NCBI RefSeq assembly: GCF_000002985.6
Contig: NC_003283.11
Span: 5,704,001-5,768,000, forward strand
DNA length: 64,000 nucleotides
Reading direction: 5' to 3'
DNA from: Caenorhabditis elegans
Taxonomy: Eukaryota; Nematoda; Chromadorea; Rhabditida; Rhabditidae
Below, piece after piece: positions 1 to 12,581 of this stretch (its first letter is position 1; each line of letters opens with the position of its first letter). The position numbers were made by a program, and so were the translations under genes. The notes beneath the pieces were generated by a model, which worked only from the letters and a program-made list of their open reading frames with translations, made no database searches and was not told the origin of the DNA.

Positions 1-3000
1 CTTGGCATTTTATTTAAGGTTCTACGCACCCCAAATAAAAATGGTAATCATTTTTTAAAATTATCGTGATTTTGGTTTTTCTGAATTGCAGTTTTTGTGC
101 TTCTCGGAATTTTTTCATGCAGTGTTTTATATTTTTACTGAGTGGAATAAAATAAGACAAAAATCTCACAAGCTACTTTCCAACCTTAAAATTTACTTGG
201 ATTTGGAGCTAGTTTCTTGCTCTAATTTAGCTCAAAGAAGCAATACTTTGTCAAAACTTTGACAAGAGTTTTTTGACAAGAGTTCAGGCTCATCTAGACT
301 TAGCCCAAATTTGAACTTCCGCCAATGTTACTGTAGCTTACAACAACACAAGACAAATTTGGGCAAGGAGCTAGGGAGAAATGAATTCTTTTGATTATTT
401 TTTAAAATTATTTTTTGTATTTTAATTTACTTGAAATGTTCAAACATTTTCATAGTCATTTTCGCTCTACCACTAGTTTTTGTTAGTTTGAGCTTCATTC
501 CTCTAATTGTGGAAACCCTATTAGAATCCTTTCATTGAACATTCATTGGTTTCATTCTCCTAATCACGTTCGACCTCAAAGTTCATTAAAAACAACGACA
601 CTGAATTCCAAAAACGGATGTCATCCTCTCAATCGTCATCATCCTTTTTATCCCAAAATATCAGTGAGGAGGGACGGGATTAACCACGTCAGTGTAAACA
701 CCAAGCTCGTGATCTCACCTATTTTCAAGCATTTTCAGTCTTGCAATATTTGTTTTCCCTTAAATGGTGAGCATTTTAATTTGAGGGTTGTTTTTCTGTT
801 TTACTAGGAGTACAGTAGTTTGGTAAAACTTTGCTGAAAACAAAACGCGTCAATGGATATAAGTATAGGATGTTTTCAAACAAAAATGTGGGTAACTTGT
901 CAAAAATAGCCATTTTTGGACTAGAAAAATGGAAATTATAACTGCTGGTTTGGGACAACACTGCGGGTATTTTGTGTCACACGCCCCATACTCAACAATT
1001 ACTGGAACCATCGGTGCCAGGGGGCTCAGCGCCAATTTTGTTTGTCATTTTTGTTGTTAACGCTCTTACACAGACTGGGAGGAGAGAGCAAGATTTTGTA
1101 CTAAACGGACGGAGCGGAAAAGGAGAAGTATAAGAGAGAGTCTTGTTCTGCATTGCTCCGCGCGTTGCAAAGCGCCGCACGGACCACCCGTGTCTTTGTG
1201 CTCGCCGAGAGAGCACTTAGTTTACTCTAGATGTCTATGTCTCCATGCCTCTTAAGATTAGACAAGATATTCGTTTTTTCAACATTATTCTAAAAAAATC
1301 TGTCATTTGTTTTCAATTTTGTGTTTTCCTTAAATTATACTAAGGATTAATAGAAAATATATTCGGAAAATAAGTTCCTAATAACAGACGAAGCCTTTCA
1401 ATTCCTTGTTATTTATGAAAATCCATGGCATCATTATTACATTCATTTTTTTTAAAGACTTGTGAATTGATTTTTTGACTCACTTCTGTTTTTTATATTC
1501 GTCTTTCAAATGTTAATATGTTTCAGCCTCGAAAAAGTTTTGAAATTTTTAGTTACCTAGCGAGCATTTTAAGAGCTTTTGAATAGAGATTTTAAAATAT
1601 TCAGAAGTGGAGAAAAGTCGTTTTTGGATTTTGTTTAGTAGAAACTATAGAAACTGGGCCGCAATGAGAAAATATAACTGTTACAAAATTTTTAAAGGTT
1701 TCTCTAAATTTTTAACGATTTTTTTCTAATTTTTGGTCAAAGTCTTCACAACATTTTTCTTTCCAAGTTCTGAAATATTCTACTTCCCTTAAATATTTTT
1801 CATGGATCCTTTTCAGTTCTACGCAAGGTATGCACACGCGCAACCACTTTTGACGACAAAAAGTGCAAGGATGAAATTGGAAAAGAGCACTGAAAGTTCA
1901 ATTAGCTAAAGTCCGTGTCTTCCTGTCCAAGTGAATTGAATCCGGATGTGTGTCCTCAACTTGCGCTAATAAAATAGTAGTCGACCTGGTGCAGTCCCGC
2001 GTGGCACAGAACATTGTTTTAAAGTAATTGGATGCTTTCTGGTTTCCGGTTAGTAATCGTTAAAAGTTTCCAATACGACGTAGATTGGTTCACTGCTACG
2101 TTGAGCTTTGTAATGCTCAGATACTATGACGACAAAGCTCATAGAATCACATCATTTTCAAATTATGAATCACTGATTTATATGTTGTTTCGTGAAATAT
2201 TTGTGCAATGTGTGTAAGTAACTACCATAATTTTGATAAAGATAGTTTTTTATCGAAAAATTGCATTTTTTGTGTTACATTGTTTTTTTTTCATCGAAAA
2301 CAATTATAATTATGCAACGTTCAATTGTCAATTATTACCCTTTTTTATTAATTTTCTCATACATAGCATAATAATCAATTTGAGGAAAACCAAAATTTTA
2401 ATTATGTTTTCAATTCAGGAGTGTACAGCAATTATTTTTGGCAATTCTACAAAATTACCTATCGCACTACGTTTTTTAACAATTTTCATTAGAAATTGAT
2501 GTCAAAATAAAGAAAATCACTTGATTTATCTAAAAAATAACATTTATTTAAGCTGAAACGTCGGAGATAATACTTAAAAAATAATCTAAAAGTTGAAATT
2601 TCCAATGACTAAATCATCGAGCTCTGATTCCTCGCAATTCGCTACTTTTTGGGCATTTTTAGAAATCCCTTTAAAATTGGAAAAATGTGGCGCAATAGGT
2701 AATTTTGTAGAACTGCCGCCCACTTCTGTGTTAAATAAAAATTACGCGAGCTCAATTGTGAAAAGCTCTGAGAAACGCAAAGGAACTCAACTTGGGACTT
2801 TCCAACACAAGAAGATGCTCAATTTTCAGCATTAAATAAAAAATATCTAGCGTTTTTTTTAAACTTTTCCATAGTTATAAGCTCATTGTAATCGATTTCC
2901 ACATCACTTTTAAAAAAATTAAATGTGACTTTTACTCGTTTCTATCAGATGAATCAAATCAGCAGGCACAATTTTCCAGCTGTTGCACAACCAAAACCAC

Positions 3001-5421
3001 ATTAATTTGTAGGACACACTTTGACATTTATTGTGTGTTCTAGTTCAAAAACCGCCTCGGCCGGCCAAATGTTTCATTTTATTCAAAAATAATTTTCACT
3101 AGAAAATTCCGATTTTTCCGAAACATCTGCCACCATTCAATTCTCCACCCGACCCACTCGAATACATAAATGGCCTTCTTCGTTCTCCATCAGCCTGTCC
3201 ATTTTTGTTTGTTTCTCTATTTCTCGTCACCTCTTACTATTTCCCTCTTTGCACCTTGTGTACGTGGTATATGTGTGTCAGTCAGCCAGTTGAGGTTGTC
3301 CTCTTATTGTCCTCAGGGCCCTACGGGTGTATATGTTCGAGCCATCCCTTTCTTCTTCAGTCTCTTCCAACTAAATTAATTGTCATTGCCACCTGGTCTG
3401 ACACTTCCAAGAGACCTGCAAGTTCTCGTTTTTATTTCTATCTTCACAACTTTACGTCTTTCTGTATTCAAAAATTGTTTTCTAGCTACAAATTTTAAAG
3501 ATCAGTTTTATCACTATTTTCATATGCTCCTGATCACTCCCATGATGCACAATTTATGGTTTTTGACATTTTGAAAAAAAAAACTGGAGAATTGTAGAAA
3601 TGTTAAATGAACAGTGTGTAGAGTGTAGTCATTGAGCGGATCGATATCCAATTATTTGTTAGATGGTTTTGGTATTCATATTACATTTTTCCAACAAAAA
3701 TATATCTACAAAACTTTAAATGTATCTATATATATATTCCGAGTTTTTCTTTAAAGGTACAGTAGTATGAAATTGAAATTTTATGTAGAAAACTTACATA
3801 TATTTTAGATTCAAAAATATAATTAAACGTTTTGAAAAATTTATACTTTAATTTTTCTTGATTTTCACGGTGTTCCTCATCAATTTATTAATTTTCCACA
3901 TTGTACTTTGTTGCGAATTGGCGCATTCTACCAACGTTTTTGAGCACATTCCCAGTGAGAGCATTGACGTAGATTTTTAGTTGCTTTTGGCTTTTGGCTC
4001 GGTGTAAATTTAAAATAGTCGAAAATTGATACAAATTTTTTTTTTATTACAAAGAATACAACGGATATTGCTTTTTTAATGTTCTTTAAAAGTTTTTTAT
4101 TTAAAACACTTTAAAATTTTTAATTTTTCTCACGCTGTCAGAGAAAAATACAAATGAAAAATTGCAAGCCAAAAGTTTTGATTTTTTACAATTTTCAAGC
4201 AAGTCCAAATTTTTATTTTTTAAAGTAAATTCATATTTTGTTTTATATATTTTAAGACATACAATTTTGTTTTCATAACTTCTATACTTTTCATGTGATT
4301 CTAATCTTCATCAAGATCTTTACACCTGAGTTCTCTGAAAACTAGACAAAACTAAAACACCTGATTCTAGAGAACTTTACCCATTCTCAGTTCTTCTAAT
4401 TGGAAATCCGTTACTTTTCATACTCATTGAGCGTACTTACCAATCCAAAAGTAGTTGAAAAGTGAGGCAATCGAATCCTGTCTGAATGTCATTTCCCTTC
4501 TATTCCTCTTCCTACTTTTCCTTCTTTTTCTTCATCTCCCACATCCACCCCTCTGGTCATTCATAAACTCGTTTGTATATTATGTTAGTAAGGCGATTTT
4601 ATGTCCAGGCATATGGAGATATAGTAATATTTTACTTAATGAAAGGTTTTTTTGGAATTTGTCTAGGATTTTTTTAGCTTTTTTTTATATTTAAAGATGG
4701 AGTATCGTCACCGGGAAAAATTATTTAAAAACGTAAGAAAAATGTTAAAATAGTCAGCTATCATAGTAAAACTTTTCAAAATTGTTTTGGAACTTTTTAA
4801 TTTACTGTCAAATAGTGCAAATTTTTTTGGCAGTGTTCACCTACCATTATTTTGGAAGTTTTTTGGAAATAGGTTTTAAGTTTTCATTTCATTTCAGTTT
4901 CTCGAATTTAAACATTCTAGGAGTTCGAACTTGCTGCAAAACAAAAAATGTGTTATTTTCTGAAATTTTGGCAATTTACCAAAACTTTAACTTTGAAAAA
5001 AACTAATTTATTTGAGTATTTTATTATGATATCTATATCTCCATTACCGGTACTCCAACTTTACCAAAATTTTCATATATATATAAAGAATTGTGCCAAA
5101 ATGGATGTAGTGTCTCAAGTTTGGCCCGCAATTGACGGAAACCCCGCGCAATGAACATTCGATTGAATGCACCTAAAAGCTTTTAGCTCATAGATCTCTA
5201 AGAATTTCGACACTTTTCAATTGTCCTCACAAGTAACCGAAATGTCATGGGCGTTGTCGCCACGGCGCCACTGTCTCCAATGGCAACGAAACCCGCATTT
5301 TAAACTCCATAATTTCTCACTCTTTAGCACTAAATTCCGTTCCAAACCCAATACTGCCTTACATTTTTTTCAATAATAATAAGGTTTTAAATTTTAAATT
5401 TGTATGTTGAGTTTCAGATTA
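1..5421. other. Long upstream region of the Pellino gene, no supportable gene
   Basis: About 5.4 kb of AT-rich DNA. I found no chain of exons with matching phases and splice sites on either strand; the open stretches are short and of low complexity. It holds a palindromic element near 2.43-2.72 kb. A GC-richer patch lies at about 960-1215, with purine-rich GAGAGAG runs and a short CG-rich segment. A pyrimidine-rich stretch lies at about 3170-3420. The last part probably contains the Pellino promoter. The patch at 960-1215 might be a promoter or 5' exon of a gene outside the window; that is a guess. Confidence 0.6.
2430..2722. repeat. Palindromic MITE-like element
   Basis: The left end reads GGCAATTCTACAAAATTACC and the right end is its near-exact inverted complement (GGTAATTTTGTAGAACTGCC), followed on both sides by CGC-type sequence. 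The interior is AT-rich and has no coding capacity. A diverged relative with the same termini lies at about 36.02-36.32 kb. Short inverted termini and no transposase suggest a non-autonomous DNA transposon; the family is not identified. Confidence 0.6.
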
Positions 5422-7938
5422 ATGGTGGATGAAAGCGAATTGGAAAACGGCACACCAAGTCCACCTGCCTACTCCAATGAAGCCATTCTTGACGATGATA
5501 TTTATGGAGAGCTTATTCTTTTAGGGTGGGAATCATATTTTAAAGAAATTAAATATATATAATTTTAACAAAAATTCCAGATTCAATGGTCAGGCTGAAA
5601 ATCGTGCCACCTCAAAAAGATATCTAACGAAAAAAGTTCTAAGACGACGTGATTCTGCAAATGGAATCAAGAAATGTACAGTACATAATGTATCAACTTC
5701 AGATACCAAAGTGAGTTGATTTTTTATTTTTTTTTATTTTTGCAAATTTACATGAATCAATAAAAACATTTTCAGCTAACCAAGGACAAAGCACGGCACA
5801 CAGTTTCATTTCACAGCGACTCTAACAAATCAGTAGTTATTGAGTATGCAGCAGATCCGTCCAAAGACATGTTTCAGGTACTCAATACTTGAGAAAACCT
5901 AGATTTTCTTAAAGTTGGTATGTTTTCAGATTGGTCGAGCATCAGATGATCAGATTGATTTCACTGTAATTGACACGTGGATGTTTCTACCAGAGCATTG
6001 TAAGTAAAATATAGAAAAAAAGATCTCGAAAAGTAAATTTTCAACACTTGTGAATTCTTGGCATTTTCCAAATTATTTAGATAATTTTTTAAATAGTTGT
6101 CACAATTTTACCAAGATGTTACGGAGTCCACTATTGTTAAAAATTAAAATTATGTCGCAAAACAATGTTAAAACGTTGTAAAATCTCTACCAAATATCAG
6201 AATATGTAATACCACAGCCGAAATCAATGTGTTGACTTCATAATATATTTTTAAATCAAAATAGTAAATTGCCAAATTTTCCAAGATAATGTAGATTTTT
6301 TGAGTAACTAAATATATATATATATAATCCTTTTTACTATGATAAATGCACATAAATTTTAACAGCTTCAAGATGCTAACTAGTTTTTCAGCCGACGCCG
6401 CTGTACCAGCTCGCCCACAAATCGACGTACTCGAAAAGGGAGATCGAACATCGACTATCAGTAGATTTGCGTGTCGTATTCTGATTGATCGAGAAAATTC
6501 AAATAAAGCATATTTATACGCGGCAGGATTCGATGCACACCAAAATATTTCAATTAATGTGAGTTTTATAAGCTTCTAAACAACTATTGAATTTAGTTGA
6601 CACCATTAGTTAAAATTGAAAGCTGGATAGAAAGACCATAAATTATTTATTTTCCAGAAAAAATCCTTGAAATGGACAAAATCAAACGGAGAAGTTGATG
6701 GTCTCACAACAAACGGAGTTCTTCTTCTTCACCCAAATAAAGATGATCTTTTGGATGATACAGTTGACAAACCAATGTACAAATGGCGTGAAGTATCGAT
6801 TAATGGAGATGTCTATGAGCCACGTGTTACTAGAAGTAGTTCGGCAAAAGGAGTATTTGTGCCAGAGTGGACAAATATGCTTCAAGATGGAACTTTAATT
6901 GATCTTTGTGGAGCAACTATTTTATGGAGAACGGCTGATGGATTGGAGAGATCTCCAAAAATGAGAGAGCTCGAGATGGCATTAGATCGGTTGAATGCTG
7001 GAAGACCACAATGTCCAGTTAACTTGAATACTCTTGTGATTCCGAAGAAAAGGAATGGACGGCAAATTAATAGGAGACAACCATATGTAAGCCTTAGTCA
7101 ACTGCAAAATTATTTATTGAAATAATCTACTATATTTCCTCTATTAGTATATATTTCAACTGTGACATCTTATATCTCAGTTATCGTTTGTTCTATTCAA
7201 AAATTGTCAACTAACAAAACATTTTTCAGTTATTTTTCTATCATTTCTTAGTTGACAATGTATTGGTATCTTCAAAATGAACCGAGATATTTTTTTTTGG
7301 AAGACTTTCAAAATTTCCCAACAGTTTTTTAAAACTTCTTGACAAAAATTTTTTAAAACAATTTCCTGGCAATATTCAAGCAAACTATTTATTAAAAATA
7401 GGGAAATTAAACTACCACTTTGTTAAACATCACTTAGCTTTTTCGAATAAATACTTTTCCCAGGTGTATCTCCAATGCGGACATGTTCAAGGAAGACACG
7501 AATGGGGAGTTCAAGAGAATAGTGGTCAACGATCAGGAAAATGTCCGATTTGTCTTGTGGAATCAGAGAGAATTGTGCAGTTATCAATGGGAATGGAACC
7601 ATCATTTCATCTCGATTCTGGTGTACTAGATCACACTTTTAATCCATGTGGACACATGGCAAGCAAGCAAACTGTCTTGTAAGTTCTCAACTTTGCATTT
7701 GAGCTTATCTACATACATTAAATATTCTTAATAGAAAATATGCTTTGATAAATATAATTTTTATTTCAAATTTTGCAGATACTGGTCCCGCATCCCTCTA
7801 CCTCAAGGAACTTGCCGTTACGACCCAGTTTGTCCATTCTGCTACCAACTTTTGGCAACGGAACGTCCATTCGTTCGTCTCATTTTTCAAGATAATTGCT
7901 TTGACGACGATACGATTCGATTTTCAAACGAAGCTTGA
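5422..7938 (+). CDS. Pellino-family E3 ubiquitin ligase homologue
   Basis: Eight exons give 458 aa: 5422-5525, 5581-5710, 5776-5877, 5930-5999, 6392-6558, 6658-7086, 7464-7678 and 7779-7938. Pellino proteins have an N-terminal FHA-like fold that reads phosphothreonine and a C-terminal RING-like domain that ubiquitinates IRAK-type kinases in Toll/IL-1 signalling. The N-terminal part reads YGELILLGFNG then LTKDKARHTVSF. Further on come QIGRASDDQIDF and SRFACRILIDRE, all typical of Pellino. From about residue 335 the Cys/His pattern follows: QCGHVQGRHEW, CPICLVE, NPCGHMAS and CPFCYQLL. The length is close to that of vertebrate Pellinos (about 420 aa). The start ATG directly follows a TTTCAG acceptor, so the 5' UTR is probably trans-spliced or in another exon. 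AATAAA at 8316 is a plausible poly(A) signal. I recall the C. elegans homologue as F25B4.2. Confidence 0.93.
7087..7463. repeat. Pellino intron with fragment of a TATTTCCTCTATTAGT element
   Basis: This intron contains TATATTTCCTCTATTAGTATAT at 7131 onward, then a diverged interior. The same terminus bounds the complete palindromic element at 21552-21774, so this is probably a decayed relative inserted in the intron. Confidence 0.45.
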
Positions 7939-8942
7939 ACAATTTTATATATATGCAAATTTCTGTCTCTGTCTCATCATCATCTTTTTTCTGAATCATA
8001 ATCACTTCTGTTTCTCATCATAACCACGCACACACCCCCACCACCTTTCAAAACCGGTCTCTATCTCTGCTGAAAGCCGAAAATCTGGAAATTTTTCTCT
8101 GAAATTTGTGTTCATCAACTTGCAACTAATCAACCTGTCATCGAATATCACCTTTCGCCAACATTTTCAATCATTTTTTGTTGTTGTAAATCCCTGAATT
8201 TCACCCACACAATATAATTGTGTATTTTCTACTAACGTCAAAGCTTTATTTTTTATAAGAACAGTTGAAAAATTAATCGGAAACTCTTTATGTTTTCAGA
8301 AATTCCAAAATTTCCAATAAAATCAGTTGAAAGTCTCTAGTCTCTATTTTTCAGTACAAACGATACTCCGATATTACGTGGTGCGTGTTGTTTAAAGTAA
8401 ATCTACATGATATATTAATTTATTTCTTAAACGATTTATTTATTTTCTCACTTAAAAGTCAACTGTTTTCTGATTTTTCTTTTGAATTTCTCATGTAAAT
8501 AATTGAAAAATTATCTTTTCGCAAAAAAATTGTTAAAGTTCAGCAGTTAGTCGGGTACTCCATCGTAATGACGCTTTATGTGTTTTTGATTTTACAAATT
8601 CACTCATTGATGCTAATTATTTGAAGGATCATTATGTTTATTGGTAGAGTTTATAGCTTTGAATATTTCCAAGGAAAATTTTTTAATTATAAAAATATGG
8701 TTTCGGCACAGCTTCTGTAAATAAAAAATCTGTTAAAAATTAATTATTAAATTAATAGTAAGGCAACAACAAAAAAACAAAAAGTGGCGTGTTTAATTTA
8801 ATTCTCTGTTTTCTTTCATTATCAACATTTGATCGTCCGTCTCTTTTTTATCACTTCGTCGCAACGTGACTATCAACGTCGACAGATAAGAAGCGTCCAC
8901 TCGCACTCACAATTTTTTGTTTGTTAGCAGGCGTTTGTCTCG
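7939..8942. other. Pellino 3' UTR and gcst-1 promoter interval
   Basis: The first 400 bases are likely Pellino 3' UTR, ending near AATAAA at 8316. At 8364-8399 a 36-bp stretch (ACTCCGATATTACG...GTTGTTTAAAGTAA) matches the loop of the foldback at 51.2 kb at 28 of 36 positions, so a small repeat remnant sits here. The last 120 bases before gcst-1 are GC-richer and contain ACAGATAAGAAG near 8881, a WGATAR core. GATA factors such as ELT-2 use such sites in intestine; its use here is inference. Confidence 0.5.
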
Positions 8943-10616
8943 ATGAATCGATTGGTTTCTAGATCCACACTGCTCAATGCGTCGCGCTGCTTCTCCAGGA
9001 CTGCTGAAGCGTCTGCGTGAGTTTTAATTAGATTTTGGTGTTTGTGAAATTCATCCAAAATTGAAATTCCAAGAAAAGTCAATGGCAATACAACTTTTAA
9101 AATATGTCAATTTACAGAAAACAGACATGTCTAATCGAGACACATAAGAAACATGGAGGAAAACTTGTGGAGTTTGCCGGCTACGACATGCCAACTCAGT
9201 ACGCTGACTTTTCCATCAAAGAATCCACGATCCACACAAGAAAGCATGTCAGTTTGTTCGATGTGTCGCATATGCTCCAAACTTATATCACTGGAAAAGA
9301 TAGGTAAGCACACGAGAAAATTAAAAAATTAATTTCTGCAATTCAGAATAGTGTTTCAGAGTAGCCTTCATCGAAAGCTTGACAACTGCAGATGTTCAAG
9401 GACTACAGGAGAATAGCGGAACTCTTTCAGTTTTCACTAACGAAAAAGGAGGAATTAAGGATGATTTGATCATCATGAAAACTGACAAAGATTTCCTTTT
9501 CCTTGTCACCAACGCTGGATGCATCGAAAAAGATCTTCCATATCTTCAAGAAAACGCGGCGGCCTGGAGGTCAAAAGGAAAAGACGTCAAAATCGAGACC
9601 CTTGACAATCGGGGACTTGTCGCCGTTCAAGGGCCTGAAATGGCCAAAGTTTTGCAAGAGGGAACTGATATTGATCTATCAAAGCTCACTTTCATGAAGA
9701 CAACTGTTGGAAAAGTGTTCGGAATCGATGGATGTAGAGTTACAAGATGTGGATATACTGGAGAAGATGGTGTAGAGATTTCCGTGGATCCAACAAAAGC
9801 CGAACAACTCGTTGAGCGTCTTCTTGCTTCACAAGCTGGCAGTGTGAAGCTTGCCGGACTCGGAGCTCGTGATGCTCTTCGTTTGGAAGCAGGTCTCTGT
9901 CTTTATGGATCTGATATCGAGGAAAACACAACACCAATCGAGGCTGGTCTCGCTTTTGTTGTTGGTAAGGGAAGAAAACATTTATTTCGTCAAAAATATA
10001 ACTATGCATTGAAAAGGTGGCGAATAAGCCAAATATCACAAAAATCTCTCGAGAGTCAGTTATGGAGCTTCAAAGATTTAAAAACTTTTTTTTAAAATTT
10101 CGCGCGGAATTTAGATGAGCTGAATGCAGACGTTTATCCCTAGATTCTTGAAGATTCAACTGACTTTTGAAAGATTTTCGTGACATTTTTAAAACATAGT
10201 CTCAAATTCGGCTACTTCGCCGTAAAAAATCAAAAATTTATATTGTATAATAATATAAAAATAAAATTGCAGCCAAGCGTCGTCGTGAGACCCTGGATTT
10301 CCCTGGAGCTGAACATATTGTGAAGCAGCTGAAAGAGAAAAGTTGGCCAAAACGCCGTGTTGGTCTCCTTGCACCAGCCGGTAGATGCCCTCGATCTCAT
10401 CTACCACTCATCGATCCTCTCGATAAGTGTTCCATCGGATTTGTAACTTCTGGATGCCCATCGCCAACTCTCGGAAAGAACATTGCAATCGCCTACGTCG
10501 ACAAATCGCATTCAAAGATCGGAACCAAGTTCGTCGTGGATTTCGGCGCCAAGCAGGCGCCAGTAGAAGTCGTCAAAATGCCATTTGTTCCGACAAATTA
10601 TTTTACTGGAAAGTAA
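8943..10616 (+). CDS. gcst-1: Mitochondrial aminomethyltransferase, glycine cleavage system T-protein
   Basis: Four exons give 402 aa: 8943-9016, 9118-9303, 9360-9964 and 10273-10616. T-protein takes the aminomethyl arm of lipoylated H-protein, releases ammonia and passes the one-carbon unit to tetrahydrofolate in the mitochondrial matrix. The N-terminus (MNRLVSRSTLLNASRCFSRT) is basic, rich in Ser and Leu and free of acidic residues, as expected of a presequence. The mature part begins CLIETHKKHGGKLVEFAGYD and continues HVSLFDVSHM, GGIKDDLI, VAVQGPE, TRCGYTGEDG and GARDALRLEAGLCLYG, all hallmarks of GCV_T. The C-terminal barrel has PRSHLPL, GFVTSGCPSPTLGKNIA and FVPTNYF. It has the family's usual length and no lesions. 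The gene runs in the same direction as Pellino about 1 kb downstream, too far for a standard operon. Confidence 0.95.
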
Positions 10617-10759
10617 TAATAATGCGACGATTTTGTGTCGTGTTCACTTTTACCGTACGTGTATTGTAGTTTATTAAATGTAGAGGTTTTTGTTATAATT
10701 TTTATTTGTTTTTTTTTGTTAAGAGAAAATATAAATATATAGTCATAATCATAAATAAA

Positions 10760-12581
10760 TTAAAATAGGAACTTTGGCATCGGAGTTATCATAAATTCAG
10801 GTGGATCTGAAAATCGATGACGTGGAATTGAGGGAAAATGTCTGGAAAGAATAGATTCAGATTGACGACGAAGGAACGAGGCCATTTGTTCGGCCAGATA
10901 ATCTTGTGATTCGGGTTGAACAAATTTATGAATCGGAAGATTCAAGAATTCACGATGCCATTCTTGATTCTCTGCAAATGGAACGTTCCGCCATCTGAAA
11001 CTTTCGTTTGTTCTCGACGTTTTTAATAAAAAATCTCTCACCCGGCATCTCGATTTCCCTTATCCATTTCCTCGAATGGTTCCATAAAACGGTCGTTGTC
11101 TTCGAAGAATGGGGAAGAAGGTGGCGTGTACTGTAACATTTTAATTTATTAAACAAAGAAGAAAAAAGTTTAACCTCATATCTAGACGGCGACTTTCGAA
11201 CTTCTGACGACTTTCGATGATTGAAGATTTTCATTAGCTCAGCTTCATCGGTGACGTCATCTGAATTTCAGGACTAGGAAAAATTGGAATTTATGAAAAA
11301 AAAGGATTTACCGAACTTCACATGTACCCTTGGATGTGTGTCTTGTTTTGGATCAAATTCATACTGATATTCAACACGTTGACCAAAAGCTCGACAATCT
11401 GGAAAAAATTAGTGCAATCTTGAGATCTTTGTAATTTAATATTATCCAGACGGGAAATGCTGCGATTTTGCACCAGAAATACGATATCCGGTCTCGAAAC
11501 GACAATTTTTTGTTAAACGCGATAAGGTGTGCGCCTTTAAAGAGTACTGTAATTTCAAACTTTCGGTTCGGTGTAATCAGATTGATTCGACAAACCTTTA
11601 TAAATTTATTAGAAAATTTAAATATAACGAGAAAACACTTACTGAGAAAAACTATGCGAAATTAATTAAAATTCTGCAACAACACAATTTCGAAATTAAA
11701 GTACTCTTTATAGGCACACGACTCTTAGAATTTAACACAATTTTATCGTGTCGAGACCGGGTACAGTGCTTTTGCGCCTGGGTAATAATTATAATAGCAC
11801 GTGGTGTCAGAATGTCCCATGTCAGTTTGATCTCCGGGAATTGCGGGAATTGAGACGCAGACTTCTAAACTAATTTAGGATGGTGCTGACATCATACTTT
11901 TGCGTGGAAAAAATTCTCGCATTTTTTTGTAGATCAGCCTGTGATGGTACAGCCTTACACCACGTGCAATGGTATTTTTCTGATTTCTCCGTTCAAAATT
12001 GTGTGATTATATTTTAACCACATTTTTATCACTTGGTGTCAAACTGTCCCATCACGGGTTGATCTACAAAACTTCGGGAATTTTTTGCCCCAAAAATTGT
12101 TACGTCAGCACGTTCTTAACCATGTAAAATCTGTTGTGGACTCCGGGTCTCAACTACAGCATTTTTGTAGATCTAGGTAAATCAAACCGAAATGGATTTT
12201 GCAGGTGATTTTGCAGTATTATCACTACTCAGGCTGTAGAAGCGTTTGTGCTGTGCGTCTTTAAAGGAGTGCTGTAATTTTTATCGATTTTCATTATTTT
12301 TTGATGAAAATATATTTATTCATTATACAACTTAAAGTTCATTATTTCAAAAAAACTATAAGAACTTATTGAAAATTTGGCAACAAACGGTTTTGAAATT
12401 ACAGTACTATTTAAAGGCCCACAACTTTTTGAACTTAACACAAATTAGTCGAACTTCAACTTTTACTTGTCTTGTATGCTCCATATTTTAAAGTTATTTA
12501 AATCTAGATCATTAGAGACTGCTTGAACTCACCAATATGACTGATCCCAAATATTAGAAAACAAATAGTCGAAATAATCAT
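10760..12581 (-). CDS. Small predicted secreted protein, function unknown
   Basis: Five exons read on the minus strand give 181 aa: 12533-12581, 11312-11398, 11175-11260, 11042-11130 and 10760-10994. Exon lengths sum to 546 nt and all phases match. The first exon encodes MIISTICFLIFGISHI, a good signal peptide, with likely cleavage before DCRAFGQRVEYQ. The mature part is hydrophilic: an acidic TDEAELMKIF stretch, a basic RKSSEVRKSPSRYE stretch, a proline/acidic linker, then PEFMITPMPKFLF at the end. There is one Cys after the signal and no recognised domain. The 1.1-kb first intron is full of palindromic repeats, so an automatic gene model could lose the signal exon. It is tail-to-tail with gcst-1, the two stop codons being about 145 bp apart. 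It could be a peptide precursor, but I see only scattered basic pairs. Confidence 0.75.
11440..11785. repeat. Palindromic repeat with CCGGTCTCGA termini (first intron of secreted-protein gene)
   Basis: The left half has CCGGTCTCGAAACGACAATT then CTTTAAAGAGTACTGTAATT. The right half has the inverted counterparts (AAAGTACTCTTTATAGG, then TCGTGTCGAGACCGG). There are no coding features. Related copies with the CTTTAAAGAGTACTGTAATT core lie at about 12.23-12.46 kb and 39.12-39.44 kb. This is a non-autonomous DNA-transposon-like family. Confidence 0.65.
11798..11966. repeat. 169-bp palindromic MITE with CACGTGGTGT ends
   Basis: The left end is CACGTGGTGTCAGAATGTCC and the right end is GGTACAGCCTTACACCACGTG. 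Both carry the CACGTG hexamer and a TGATCTAC/GTAGATCA core. This arrangement (CACGTGGTGTCAGA...GTAGATC) belongs to a very abundant C. elegans palindromic repeat. A second, diverged and right-truncated copy runs from about 12030 to 12196 (CACTTGGTGTCAAACTGTCC...). A third fragment lies at about 18755-18818. Confidence 0.75.
12030..12196. repeat. Diverged, right-truncated copy of the CACGTGGTGT MITE
   Basis: It begins CACTTGGTGTCAAACTGTCC and runs through TGATCTAC and ACGTCAGCACGTTCTTAACC to GTAGATCTAGGTAAATCAAA. It lacks the terminal CACGTG on the right. It sits in the same intron as the complete copy, 60 bp further on. Confidence 0.6.
12235..12460. repeat. Second palindromic CTTTAAAG...CTGTAATT element in the same intron
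   Basis: GTCTTTAAAGGAGTGCTGTAAT on the left is matched by the inverted ATTACAGTACTATTTAAAGG near 12.40 kb. The spacer is AT-rich. It belongs to the family seen at 11.44-11.79 kb and 39.12-39.44 kb. Confidence 0.55.

Noticed and set aside
960-1215. GC-richer patch with open frames on the minus strand
   Set aside because: Two overlapping frames but no start or splice context and biased composition; no supportable gene.
2090-2180. Possible C/D box snoRNA (ATGACGA ... CTGA)
   Set aside because: The C box has a mismatch, there is no terminal stem, and such short words are expected by chance.
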